Assembly: GCA_002494975.1 (NCBI GenBank)
Contig: DADI01000031.1
Span: forward strand, 882-31,278
DNA from: Euryarchaeota archaeon UBA556
GTDB lineage: Archaea > Thermoplasmatota > Poseidoniia > Poseidoniales > Thalassarchaeaceae
Length of the DNA: 30,397 bases
Direction of reading: 5' to 3'
Shown: in pieces, positions 16,742 through 25,547 of the stretch
Layout of the letters: every line of letters begins with the position of its first letter
How positions within the stretch are numbered: position 1 is the first letter of the stretch
Translations under genes and position numbers: made by a program
The notes under the pieces: model-generated
What the model was told of the DNA's origin: nothing
The model's input: only the letters and a program-made list of their open reading frames with translations
Database searches by the model: none

Positions 16742-17191
16742 TTAATCTATTTCATGAATTGTAATTGGTATTTTCTCATCTCTGGCCAGATCTATTACAA
16801 TCCTTGTCCATTTACTAGTTTTGGACGGAATCGCTAGAATATCAGTTGAGGCAGTTAGAATTTTTTTGGTTAAAGTATTCGCTGCCTCGGGTCTCCCTCG
16901 ATCTTTCAGTGTCCTATTAGGATCACCCCATTCTTCTGTAAATACCGCTATTGGAATGGAATTATTGTCTGACCAACGTTCAGCCATGTAATCTACACCA
17001 CTAGCACCTCCAACAATTATTAGGTCGGGATATCCATTGACTGCAACCCAATCTTCTATAATATTTTCAAAAATTTCAAAATCATAAAATCTGCTACTCC
17101 CAACTATTGCTAAATTAATTACATTACCATCTAAATTCAAATCTTTTTTCCCAAAGGAATCTACCATATCTTGCCCCGCGTCAACTACCAT
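16742..17191 (-). CDS. DUF2493/SLOG-family Rossmann protein
   Basis: This 149-residue protein has the signature of the DUF2493 (YspA/YpsA-like SLOG) family: a first strand with AIVGSSRFYD (29-38), then LIIVGGASGVDYMAERW (57-73), a VFTEEWGDP segment and an arginine-containing RGRPEAANTLT segment. SLOG domains bind nucleotide-type ligands and are often linked to nucleotide signalling or defence, but no partner gene is present here. About 25 residues precede the fold; an internal start at M9 would also be possible. It converges on TFB with a 17-bp gap and is divergent from sufS. The molecular function is not established by sequence. Confidence 0.85.
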   Translation of the reverse strand: MVVDAGQDMVDSFGKKDLNLDGNVINLAIVGSSRFYDFEIFENIIEDWVAVNGYPDLIIVGGASGVDYMAERWSDNNSIPIAVFTEEWGDPNRTLKDRGRPEAANTLTKKILTASTDILAIPSKTSKWTRIVIDLARDEKIPITIHEID

Positions 17192-17247
17192 TAGTTGTAC
17201 CAGAGAGGTCTGTAAAGATAAACTTCGGGTTCAAGAAGAATACATTA

Positions 17248-17290
17248 TTTGATATCTTAACTCCATTTCGGACATATAGAGGAATACACG
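17248..17290 (+). promoter_or_regulatory. Candidate promoter and ribosome binding site of sufS
   Basis: A weak TATA-like TTTGATATCT lies at 17248-17257, about 35-43 bp before the sufS ATG at 17291. A GAGGAA at 17279-17284 sits 6 nt before the ATG and is a plausible Shine-Dalgarno site. Inferred from spacing and composition only. Confidence 0.35.
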
Positions 17291-18517
17291 ATGGCATTAG
17301 ATATTCAAGCAATTCGTTCTGATTTCCCCATATTGAATAGAATCTTGCCGAATGGAAAGCAATTAGTTTATTTTGATAATGCTGCTACATCTCAAAAGCC
17401 GCAGTGCGTCATTGATGCAATGACTAATTTCTATGAAAATTATAATTCAAATGCTCATCGAGCAAATCATACTTTGGCTGATGAAGCAAGTGCTGCACTG
17501 GAAAATGCTAGAACTCAAATATCTGATTTTTTCGGCGCGAAACCTGAAAACCTGATTTATACTAGTGGAGCTACTGAAGCAATAAATCTTGTATCGTTTG
17601 GATGGGCAAGAAATAATCTTAATGAGGATGATGTGATTGTAGTGACAGAAATGGAACATCACGCAGATATTGTACCATGGCAAGAACTTTCAAAGGAAAG
17701 AGGTGTAGAAGTAAGATATGTTCCGATTAATATCGAAACATTTGTTTTGGACATGGAGGCATTTGAAGTTGCTGTAGAGGGAGCATCTCTAGTTTGCGTG
17801 ACTCATACAAGTAATGTATTAGGAATAAGGAATCCGATAGAGAAAATAATTGATTTAAGTAAGAAATCAGGAGCTGCAGTTCTAATCGATTGCGCCCAGG
17901 GTGCACCTCATGAGAAAATAGAATTTGAACATTTAGGCGCAGATTTTATCGCGATATCCGCACACAAAATGGCAGGCCCTACCGGAATCGGATGTCTACT
18001 AACAACATCAGAAAGAATACAACAAATGAAACCATTTATGACAGGTGGATCTATTATTAAAAAAGTAACCATGGATGGAACTATTTTCAAGGATGGCCAT
18101 GAAATGTTTGAAACAGGTACGCCGAGAATTGCTGAAGCTATAGGTTGGGGAGCTGCTGTAGAATGGTTAGATCAATTTGAGATGAAAGATATCCATGAAC
18201 ATATCCACAATATTGCTTCTTTGGCAGGTAATGAAATGAGATCAATTCCTGGGATCCAAATTTATGGAGATCCAAATAATAAGGATTCAGCTGGTGCAAT
18301 ATCTTTCCTACATGAAACAATACAATCACAAGATTTGGCTATACTCTTAGATGAGGGAGGATTTGCTGTAAGAACGGGTCATCATTGCGCTCAGCCACTC
18401 ATGGATGCGTTGGGGGTACCATCGACAAATAGAGCATCTTTCTGGATATATAATACAAAGCAAGAAGTAGAAGCGTTTGTCAAACATTTGAGATATATTT
18501 GTGAGCGATTTTCCTAA
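17291..18517 (+). CDS. sufS: Cysteine desulfurase SufS
   Basis: This 408-residue group II cysteine desulfurase takes sulfur from cysteine for Fe-S cluster assembly using PLP. Motifs: VYFDNAATSQKP (26-37), AHRANH near 55-60, the PLP-lysine motif SAHKMAGPTG with K226, and the persulfide loop RTGHHCAQP with C366. Positions and length agree with the E. coli SufS type. It is the first gene of a set continuing with sufE 43 bp later and a DUF59 protein 2 bp after that. The SufBCD scaffold is not in the window. Confidence 0.97.
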   Translation: MALDIQAIRSDFPILNRILPNGKQLVYFDNAATSQKPQCVIDAMTNFYENYNSNAHRANHTLADEASAALENARTQISDFFGAKPENLIYTSGATEAINLVSFGWARNNLNEDDVIVVTEMEHHADIVPWQELSKERGVEVRYVPINIETFVLDMEAFEVAVEGASLVCVTHTSNVLGIRNPIEKIIDLSKKSGAAVLIDCAQGAPHEKIEFEHLGADFIAISAHKMAGPTGIGCLLTTSERIQQMKPFMTGGSIIKKVTMDGTIFKDGHEMFETGTPRIAEAIGWGAAVEWLDQFEMKDIHEHIHNIASLAGNEMRSIPGIQIYGDPNNKDSAGAISFLHETIQSQDLAILLDEGGFAVRTGHHCAQPLMDALGVPSTNRASFWIYNTKQEVEAFVKHLRYICERFS

Positions 18518-18560
18518 TTAAGATAAACAATTTCAATAAAAAAAACTTATACGGTGTAAT

Positions 18561-18989
18561 ATGACTAATAATTGGCCGGAAAATCTAAGGAAGATTATCG
18601 AGGAGTTCAAAGATTGTTTCGACTCTATGGAAAGGTATGAATTACTATTTGAATATGCTAAGAAAAACCCTAATTCCTTGTCAATGGAAGAATGGAATGA
18701 AGAAAATCAAGTCTTGGGTTGCCAATCAAGGGCACATGTCGAATGTATGTTAGATGAAAATGGTAATTTCTTATTAAAAACCGGGGCGGATGCCCAGATA
18801 GTTCAGGGATTGATGGCTATCACCGCAATTGCGGTTAACGGTTTATCATCGTTTGAGGTTTCTAAATTAAGCCCTAGTTATGTTGAAGAAATGGGGTTGA
18901 AATCATCATTAACTCCGAGTAGAGCAAATGGGTTTTTGAATATGTTCAGAAGAGTCATCTCAGAGGCAGAGATCCTAGCGGAGGCGTAA
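18561..18989 (+). CDS. sufE: Sulfur acceptor protein SufE
   Basis: This 142-residue SufE-family protein takes the persulfide from SufS and activates it. The acceptor motif VLGCQSRAHV places the reactive cysteine at C54, near the E. coli position. A GADAQIVQGLMAI segment (75-87) and the C-terminal helices typical of SufE/IscU-like folds follow. It follows sufS by 43 bp and precedes the DUF59 gene by 2 bp. A GGTG lies upstream of the ATG as a weak ribosome binding site. Confidence 0.96.
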   Translation: MTNNWPENLRKIIEEFKDCFDSMERYELLFEYAKKNPNSLSMEEWNEENQVLGCQSRAHVECMLDENGNFLLKTGADAQIVQGLMAITAIAVNGLSSFEVSKLSPSYVEEMGLKSSLTPSRANGFLNMFRRVISEAEILAEA

Positions 18990-18991
18990 TT

Positions 18992-19294
18992 ATGGTAAAT
19001 AAAGAAGAAGTAATCAAATCTTTGGTACAGGTAGAAGATCCTGAAATGAAAATATCTGTCATTGATTTAGGATTAATTTATGATGTTAAGATAGATAATA
19101 AGCATGCAGAAATTGATATGACTTTAACAAGTCCTGGTTGTCCAGTAGCTCCTGAATTAATGGCAGCAGTCCACAGAGCAGCCTTACTAACCAAGGGATT
19201 AGAGAGTGTTCATGTAAATCTCACATTTTCACCACTATGGGACCCTAAGAAACATGCAACTGAAGATGGGAGATTTGAACTCGGAATATTTTAA
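18992..19294 (+). CDS. DUF59/MIP18-family Fe-S assembly protein
   Basis: This 100-residue protein is a stand-alone DUF59 (MIP18/PaaD/SufT-like) domain. The start motif DPEMKISVIDLGLIYDV (17-33) and the conserved TSPGCPVAPEL with C50 are diagnostic. Family members help mature Fe-S proteins, some by binding a labile cluster through this cysteine. A GGAGG ribosome binding site overlaps the end of sufE, so it is almost certainly co-translated with sufS and sufE. Whether it acts in assembly or targeting cannot be read from sequence. Confidence 0.93.
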   Translation: MVNKEEVIKSLVQVEDPEMKISVIDLGLIYDVKIDNKHAEIDMTLTSPGCPVAPELMAAVHRAALLTKGLESVHVNLTFSPLWDPKKHATEDGRFELGIF

Positions 19295-19313
19295 AAAAAT
19301 ATTAATTTGATAA

Positions 19314-21938
19314 ATGAGACTATGGGATGGAGACTCGGGTGTCTGTATAGTGAATCCTGAAAATCGTATTTTTTCTTGGAAAAGTATACCTCGTTCATCG
19401 AGAATAATTCTAATTACAACTATGGTAATTGTAGTTCTGATTACACCAAATTTGGCTGAAGGATACTACGAAAGCTCTTGGGAACAAATAGAAAAGAATT
19501 CCGAAAATAATTATAATTCAGCAATAATAGATGAAAATGGAGACGCATGGGTATTCGGAGATAATGGAGAAATTGTTTTTGGAGAGAAAATGGAACAATG
19601 GGTGAATTTTGAATCTCCAACTAATGAAAATCTTGTAACTGCACATGCAAATAATGAACGAATTGTAGCTGCGGGCAATAATGGTATTGTGATATACAAA
19701 GAATATAATTCTGAAGAATGGATTGAAATTAGAATGGAGACTCAGATAGATATAAATTCGGTATCTATAAACTCTAATGATGAAATATTTGTAGTATCAA
19801 ATAATGGAGAAATATGGTGCTTTAAAGAAGATAATTGGGTTGAAATTGAAAGTTTAGTATCAGAAAAATTAAACGATATTGTATTTGAAGGAGAAAGAGG
19901 ATTGATTTCAGGATCTTCAGGTTTGATATTAGGTTCTGAGAATAATGGTGAAAATTGGGAAATTAGGGAGACCCCGGATGAGGTTACAGATTCTGAAATT
20001 ATTTCAATAGATTTCTATGGTATAAATAGAGGTTATGCGATTACATCTAATGGTGAAATATTAAAATCAACTCAAGAAGAACTTACTACGACTGTAGGTT
20101 ATAATTGGTACCTCAAAGAAATAGAATCCGAGAACCAAAGTACCAGTCTAGATGTTAATTTGACCTCATTAGAGGTCCTTAGTACTACGAAGATATTACT
20201 TTCAGGTGATAATGGATATATCGCTTTAAGTAAAGACGGAGGAAACATTGTGACCCCCCAACTATTACCAATAGAAGGAGATTTTTCCATAAATGATATT
20301 GCAATGAAGAATGCCTTTGTGGGAATAATTGTAGGAGATAATGGAACCATATTATACACTGAAAATGGAGGTGAAGATAGCGCAGTGGGATTCGAAATTA
20401 TTGACTTGAGTGATTTTAGCGAATTTGTAGATTTCACCAAAGATAATCTCCTAGAAGGGCTAAAGGCCACAGTTAAGATAGTGATTTTTGGGATATTATT
20501 GGGTTTCTTTATCGGAATTGCTCTAGCAATGTGTAAAACAGCACCGACGACACTGAAACAAATGATAGAGGGTGACCTAGAAAGAACCTTGACTTTATTC
20601 TGGGTAATCATCCCATCTACAATATTTTGTATACGAATTTACGGCCTTGGTTTAGGTATATTATCACTATCAGGACTAATTATTCTATTTTCATTATTGA
20701 ATTACTACATCAATAAAAACAAAATAGAGAAGGAGGGTTTCTTGAGTATTTCAATACCTAATGGATATAGAACTAATTTGATTCGTATACTTGGTTTGAC
20801 ATTATTGGTAGGAATGCCATTAATAGGGAAATGGGAGATTAAAGGTGGAATTGAACTTATTTATACCGCTCTATCAGATTTTTATAGCTTTCATTTAGGT
20901 TCTAATACATTCAAATTATCTGCTCAGATAGCATATATTTTCGCACCAATTGGAGACCCTAGCGCATTTATGAGATTAATATTAGGAGTCGGAGTGACAT
21001 ATCTTGGATTATTATTCCTAACTACAAATGGTACATTTTCAAAGAAATATATACCCTATGGGAAACTGGTATTTATTTCATTATTATGGGTAATAATACT
21101 AGCCGAGATTTTTATTGATCCCAATTCATCAGGCGATAAAATTACTTCATGGTTTGATTTGGGATGGAGACTTTTCCTAGTGCTGATAGGCCTATTAGTG
21201 ACGAAAAGAATCTTACCTAAAGAAATTAAATCTGTTCTAAAAAATTCTAACGATTATACACTAACTTTTGAACCTTGGAAAATAAGACCACTACAGGTGA
21301 TTGCGACATTATATACTGATTTTTTCAGGAATACACCACTATTAGTTCAGTTCATGTTCATTCATTTTGGGTTGCAATTAGGTAAACACATACAGAATAT
21401 AGGACTAGATCTAACAAGTGATTTAATTACTATATCGTCACTTTTAGGCCCATTAGATAGTTTATTACATCCAATTATAGATTATATCAGTGGAAGCTTA
21501 TTTGGTCCTGGAAAGAGATCATATCTTAGTGCAATTTTTGCACTGGGACTTAATTCGGCAGCATATCAATGTGAAACAATAAGAGGTGCTATCGCAGCAA
21601 TTCCTTCCGGTCAGATGGAGGCGGGTAGGAGTATTGGGTTGACTTATATGGGCACAATGAGATTGATTATTCTACCACAAGCAATTAGAATTTGTATACC
21701 ACCTCTTGGCAACGAAATGGTTAACTTAGTGCTTAATTCATCTCTAGCAAGTGTGATTGCATATACAGAATTAACAAGACAAGGGAAATTGGTTGTCGCA
21801 ATAACTTTCCAAATCTTTTGGACTTGGGGGATGGTCATGGTTGCATATTTCGTAGTTACTTGGTCGCTCGCGTTGTTATTAAGAAGGTTAGAAGAAAAGA
21901 CAAGAATACCAGGACTAGGAATCTCAGGAGGGAACTAA
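19314..21938 (+). CDS. ABC permease fused to an N-terminal seven-repeat beta-propeller
   Basis: This 874-residue protein is a fusion. A membrane segment (about 31-45) is followed by about 310 extracytoplasmic residues with seven repeats built on xxGDNGxI. These lie near 81, 120, 162, 200, 244, 297 and 340 and resemble YCF48/BNR-type propeller blades. A HisM/GlnP-type permease domain begins at about 379 (LLEGLKATVKIVIFGILLG). It is interrupted after about 410 by some 245 residues with several membrane helices, and resumes at YTDFFRNTPLLVQ (667-679). The ATPase-contacting EAA loop is intact (EAGRSIGL...ILPQAIR, 769-791). It lies 19 bp after the DUF59 gene and directly against the ATPase start codon. 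No substrate-binding protein is near, so the propeller may serve as receptor or sensor; that is inference. Confidence 0.88.
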   Translation: MRLWDGDSGVCIVNPENRIFSWKSIPRSSRIILITTMVIVVLITPNLAEGYYESSWEQIEKNSENNYNSAIIDENGDAWVFGDNGEIVFGEKMEQWVNFESPTNENLVTAHANNERIVAAGNNGIVIYKEYNSEEWIEIRMETQIDINSVSINSNDEIFVVSNNGEIWCFKEDNWVEIESLVSEKLNDIVFEGERGLISGSSGLILGSENNGENWEIRETPDEVTDSEIISIDFYGINRGYAITSNGEILKSTQEELTTTVGYNWYLKEIESENQSTSLDVNLTSLEVLSTTKILLSGDNGYIALSKDGGNIVTPQLLPIEGDFSINDIAMKNAFVGIIVGDNGTILYTENGGEDSAVGFEIIDLSDFSEFVDFTKDNLLEGLKATVKIVIFGILLGFFIGIALAMCKTAPTTLKQMIEGDLERTLTLFWVIIPSTIFCIRIYGLGLGILSLSGLIILFSLLNYYINKNKIEKEGFLSISIPNGYRTNLIRILGLTLLVGMPLIGKWEIKGGIELIYTALSDFYSFHLGSNTFKLSAQIAYIFAPIGDPSAFMRLILGVGVTYLGLLFLTTNGTFSKKYIPYGKLVFISLLWVIILAEIFIDPNSSGDKITSWFDLGWRLFLVLIGLLVTKRILPKEIKSVLKNSNDYTLTFEPWKIRPLQVIATLYTDFFRNTPLLVQFMFIHFGLQLGKHIQNIGLDLTSDLITISSLLGPLDSLLHPIIDYISGSLFGPGKRSYLSAIFALGLNSAAYQCETIRGAIAAIPSGQMEAGRSIGLTYMGTMRLIILPQAIRICIPPLGNEMVNLVLNSSLASVIAYTELTRQGKLVVAITFQIFWTWGMVMVAYFVVTWSLALLLRRLEEKTRIPGLGISGGN

Positions 21939-22682
21939 ATGGAAGAAATCGTACTTGAAATAGAAAATCTGGAGAAAATTTATCCGGGTGGAGTTCATGC
22001 AGTCAGAGGGATCTCTTTTAATGTCAAGAAAGGTGAATCAGTAGCAATAATTGGGTCATCTGGAAGCGGTAAATCTACGGTATTAAGATGTATTAATCGA
22101 CTTATTGAACCAACAAAAGGAACTATCAAATTGAACGACCAGATTGTAAATAATCCATTAGCAGATGTTAATGAGATTCGTTCAAAAATTGGCATGGTTT
22201 TTCAATCGTTCGAGTTATTTTCTCACCTAACGGTTCTCGACAATATCACCTTAGGATTACGTCATGTAAGAGGATTGAAAAGAGAAGAAGCAGAAGAGAA
22301 TGCATTGAAAGTTCTAGAAAGAGTAGATATGTTGGACCGTATTGAAGCGTTTCCAGGGAATCTTTCAGGGGGGCAAAAGCAGCGAGTAGCTATAGCAAGA
22401 GCCTTGGCAATGCACCCTGAAGCAATATTATTTGATGAACCAACCAGTGCATTAGATCCTGAACTAATTGGCTCTGTTTTACAAACAATAAGGAGTTTAG
22501 CAAATGAAGGAATGACAATGGTTATAGTGACTCATGAGATAAATTTCGCGAGAGATGTTGCAGACCGAATTATCTATATGGATAAGGGGATTATTGCAGA
22601 ACAAGGTCCTTCGAAAATCTTAGAAAGCCCTAAATCTGAAAGGTTAAAGCAATTCTTATCTTCAATGGATGAAGAAATATAG
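21939..22682 (+). CDS. Polar amino acid ABC transporter ATPase
   Basis: This 247-residue protein is a complete ABC ATPase of the GlnQ/HisP type. Walker A is GSSGSGKST (39-47), the Q-loop lies in MVFQSFELFSHLTV, the signature is LSGGQKQRVAIARALAM, Walker B is AILFDEPTSALDPE, and the switch histidine lies in VIVTHEINFARD. Its ATG directly follows the permease stop codon with no gap and is preceded by GGAGGGAA, a strong ribosome binding site. It is therefore the motor of the propeller-permease. The same family moves glutamate, glutamine, arginine and related amino acids. Its end lies 5 bp from the end of the convergent glutamate dehydrogenase gene. Confidence 0.97.
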   Translation: MEEIVLEIENLEKIYPGGVHAVRGISFNVKKGESVAIIGSSGSGKSTVLRCINRLIEPTKGTIKLNDQIVNNPLADVNEIRSKIGMVFQSFELFSHLTVLDNITLGLRHVRGLKREEAEENALKVLERVDMLDRIEAFPGNLSGGQKQRVAIARALAMHPEAILFDEPTSALDPELIGSVLQTIRSLANEGMTMVIVTHEINFARDVADRIIYMDKGIIAEQGPSKILESPKSERLKQFLSSMDEEI

Positions 22683-22687
22683 ATTGA

Positions 22688-24052
22688 TTATATTAATCCC
22701 TGAGCAGTCATTGCTTCCGCCACCTTGAGGAAACCCGCAATATTTGCTCCAGCGACATAATTACCAGGCATTCCATATTTCTCAGCAGTCTCAAATGCGT
22801 TCTTGTGGATATCAACCATTATTTGATCTAGTTTAGCATCCACTTCTTCACGAGTCCAATTATATCTCAGAGAATTTTGAGACATTTCAAGACCAGAAGT
22901 TGCAACTCCACCTGCATTACTAGCTTTACCTGGAGCAAACATCACTCCATTATTTAGGAACACTTCGACTGCTTCAGGGGTACAAGGCATATTCGCTCCT
23001 TCTGCTACTGCCATAACTTTGTTAGCAACTAACATTTTTGCTTCCTCACCATTGATTTCATTCTGAGTAGCACAAGGAAGTGCGACATCTACATTAACAT
23101 CCCATAGTCCGTTTGAAGAGGGTTCTGGTGCTGAAGCAGTAAAGATAGCGCTAGAGTATTTTTCAGCGTATTCGGAAATTCTACCTCGGCGATTATTCTT
23201 TAAATCCATTATCCAAGAAAGTTTCTCTCGATTAATCCCTTCTGAATCATAAACAAAACCGCTAGAATCAGACATAGTAACTGGTTTCCCACCAAGATCA
23301 AGTACTTTTTCACAGGCAAATTGAGCTACATTGCCTGAGCCTGAAATAGAAACGGTTGCTCCTTCAAATGATTTACCTTTAGCTCCAAGCATTTCACGTG
23401 CGAAATATACTAGGCCATATCCAGTTGCTTCTGGTCGAATTAAAGAACCTCCATATGAGCGACCTTTTCCAGTAAGTACACCTGTAAATTCATTTGCAAG
23501 TTTCTTATACATTCCAAATAAATATCCAATCTCTCTACCTCCTACACCGATATCACCAGCGGGCACGTCAAGATTAGCTCCAATATGTCTCCAAAGTTCC
23601 ATCATAAAAGATTGGCAAAATCTCATAACTTCTGCATCTGTCTTACCTTTAGGGTCAAAATCTGAACCACCTTTTCCACCACCCATAGGAAGGCCGGTTA
23701 GACTATTCTTGAATACCTGCTCGAAAGCTAGAAACTTTAGTATTGATTGATTAACGGTAGGGTGGAATCTTAAACCACCTTTGTACGGTCCAATTGCACT
23801 GTTCATTTGAATTCTGAAACCTCTGTTAACATGTAATTTACCACTATCATCAAACCAAGGGACACGGAACTGAATGATTCTCTCTGCTTCAACCATTGAT
23901 TCAACGACTGGTAAATATTCAGGGTGTTCCTGAATTACTGGAACTAGGCTCTCCAGTACCTCTTCCACGGCTTGGTGGAATTCAGGTTGGTTCGGATCTC
24001 TTGCAATTACACTTTCATATACTTTTTTCATTGTATTATCCATGGGATTCAC
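22688..24052 (-). CDS. gdhA: NADP-type glutamate dehydrogenase (hexameric, bacterial-like)
   Basis: This 454-residue protein has the length of the hexameric 450-residue class that normally runs in the aminating, NADPH-linked direction in bacteria and fungi. It joins ammonia and 2-oxoglutarate to form glutamate. Motifs: GPYKGGLRFHP with K91, the catalytic LPMGGGKGGSDFDPKGK with K127, GRSYGGSLIRPEATGYG near 197-213, and GSGNVAQFACEKV of the Rossmann domain. Most archaeal GDHs are nearer 420 residues, so transfer from bacteria is likely. The start is ambiguous among Met residues 1, 4 and 8. It converges on the amino acid transporter. Confidence 0.95.
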   Translation of the reverse strand: MNPMDNTMKKVYESVIARDPNQPEFHQAVEEVLESLVPVIQEHPEYLPVVESMVEAERIIQFRVPWFDDSGKLHVNRGFRIQMNSAIGPYKGGLRFHPTVNQSILKFLAFEQVFKNSLTGLPMGGGKGGSDFDPKGKTDAEVMRFCQSFMMELWRHIGANLDVPAGDIGVGGREIGYLFGMYKKLANEFTGVLTGKGRSYGGSLIRPEATGYGLVYFAREMLGAKGKSFEGATVSISGSGNVAQFACEKVLDLGGKPVTMSDSSGFVYDSEGINREKLSWIMDLKNNRRGRISEYAEKYSSAIFTASAPEPSSNGLWDVNVDVALPCATQNEINGEEAKMLVANKVMAVAEGANMPCTPEAVEVFLNNGVMFAPGKASNAGGVATSGLEMSQNSLRYNWTREEVDAKLDQIMVDIHKNAFETAEKYGMPGNYVAGANIAGFLKVAEAMTAQGLI

Positions 24053-24071
24053 CAGGGTTCCGAGTTTGTGC

Positions 24072-24080
24072 TACTATATC
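24072..24080 (-). promoter_or_regulatory. Candidate TATA element of gdhA
   Basis: On the minus strand GATATAGTA lies 20-28 bp before the ATG at 24052, which would give a leaderless or nearly leaderless transcript. The gap 24053-24144 between gdhA and the HD-domain gene shows no other element. Pattern match only. Confidence 0.3.
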
Positions 24081-24144
24081 GGCAGTACTTCGACTCACTT
24101 ACCCCTTTTCAATAGTATGGATATGAAGGTTAAGACTTTACCAA

Positions 24145-25461
24145 TTATGAGAATATATATTCATCAGCAATGCGAGATACAATCTTTTCGGAACCCGGGA
24201 TAGTCATAACATAAACAGCTGATTGAGACACCTGTCGTTTCCTCAATGCTTCGGCTATTGGAGTATGGTCCCTAAACCATCGCGTTTTTTTGTCATCCCC
24301 AATTATTCTAATGTCGACTTGTGACATTCTTGGTTCAGATAATAATAATTTGACCGAGGGGACATCTATTGCAACATATCCTTCTTCAATACCAGCACGA
24401 TTGGCAATTTCATTTTCAAACTCAATTCTTTTTTCTGAATTAGATGCTAAGTCAACTAATCGTTCAATGATTTCATCAGTTAAATCTTGCCTTCTACGGC
24501 TTGTAGCAACTTTCAATAATTGACGATATTTTAATCTCCTAATCATATCCTTAGCATAATCTCCTGCGTTATATAATGCATCCCAAATTTCAGCATCAAC
24601 CCTTCTCTGCAAGTCAACTGAATCAGGTAATTTGTCCATACTTCTCTCAACCGCTCTAGAAAGCATGATTTCAGTGACTCTGGTGACTCTATGGAAGTAG
24701 ACTGCACTATACATCAACCCTCGAGCCATCAACATACCTTCTAGTGCAGGAAGCCCACCTTCCTCAACCGCTATATCTCCGCTATGTCTCTCTAAACATT
24801 CTATAAGTCGATGGTGATCAATTATGCCGTGTTTAACGCCCGTGAAATGAGAGTCTCTCAGCAAATAATCCATTTGGTCGCAATCAATTGGCCCATGAAC
24901 TAGATGCGATAACGTATTATCTTGAGATACAAAATCTTGTTTCCCTTCCGTCCATTGCAATAAGTTTCTTTCAGTACCGCCTGCACCAGGGCCTCGAATT
25001 AGACCTGCTACTTCTTTGGGAACAATATCAAAAGACTCTAGGATCTCAGGTATACTTCTACGATTCCTAACAGATTTTTCCTCACCCTCTCTTAGTACGT
25101 CGTATTCCCCCAATATAATTCCTTCAGTAATTGACATATGATCGAGCCCCCCTCTTTCATGAAGTATGTGTTCAAGTGTATGTGAATACGGACCATGTCC
25201 TACATCATGGAGCATTCCTGCGACCTGAACTGTAGATTTCTCATGAGGATCTAGAGAAATAGAATCTGACATTAAACCACCTATATGAGATACCCCCAGA
25301 GAATGCTCGAAACGAGTATGATGAGCACCCGGAAATACTAGGTGAGCTAAGCCTAACTGTTTGATGTGACTTAGTTTATTCATTTCTGGTGTTTTGAGTA
25401 ATTCTTCCCTAACTCCATCAATACGGAATTGGCCATGTATTGCATCATTAATGACTTTCAC
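24145..25461 (-). CDS. HD-domain phosphohydrolase (SAMHD1/dNTPase-like)
   Basis: This 438-residue protein belongs to the HD superfamily branch that includes SAMHD1 and bacterial dGTPases. The N-terminal VINDAIHGQFRID (3-15) is typical of the family. The metal site is seen as HTRFEHSLGV (48-57, H53), HDVGHGPYSH (85-94) and DCDQMDYLLRDSHFTGV (193-209, D198 region). All expected His/Asp ligands are present, so it should be active, probably releasing triphosphate from a (deoxy)nucleoside triphosphate. The substrate is not certain. Its start is divergent from the RHH regulator across 170 bp. Confidence 0.93.
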   Translation of the reverse strand: MKVINDAIHGQFRIDGVREELLKTPEMNKLSHIKQLGLAHLVFPGAHHTRFEHSLGVSHIGGLMSDSISLDPHEKSTVQVAGMLHDVGHGPYSHTLEHILHERGGLDHMSITEGIILGEYDVLREGEEKSVRNRRSIPEILESFDIVPKEVAGLIRGPGAGGTERNLLQWTEGKQDFVSQDNTLSHLVHGPIDCDQMDYLLRDSHFTGVKHGIIDHHRLIECLERHSGDIAVEEGGLPALEGMLMARGLMYSAVYFHRVTRVTEIMLSRAVERSMDKLPDSVDLQRRVDAEIWDALYNAGDYAKDMIRRLKYRQLLKVATSRRRQDLTDEIIERLVDLASNSEKRIEFENEIANRAGIEEGYVAIDVPSVKLLLSEPRMSQVDIRIIGDDKKTRWFRDHTPIAEALRKRQVSQSAVYVMTIPGSEKIVSRIADEYIFS

Positions 25462-25547
25462 GACTCTACCTCATACACTTCGAATAGATGGAGGGTATTG
25501 AATCGCTCTATTGATTGATCATAAATTCAAATTAATAAAAAAAAACA

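Noticed and set aside
20099..20611. Minus-strand 170-codon frame inside the permease gene
   Set aside because: Antisense shadow of the propeller-permease fusion, with low-complexity Ser/Pro content and no recognisable motif.
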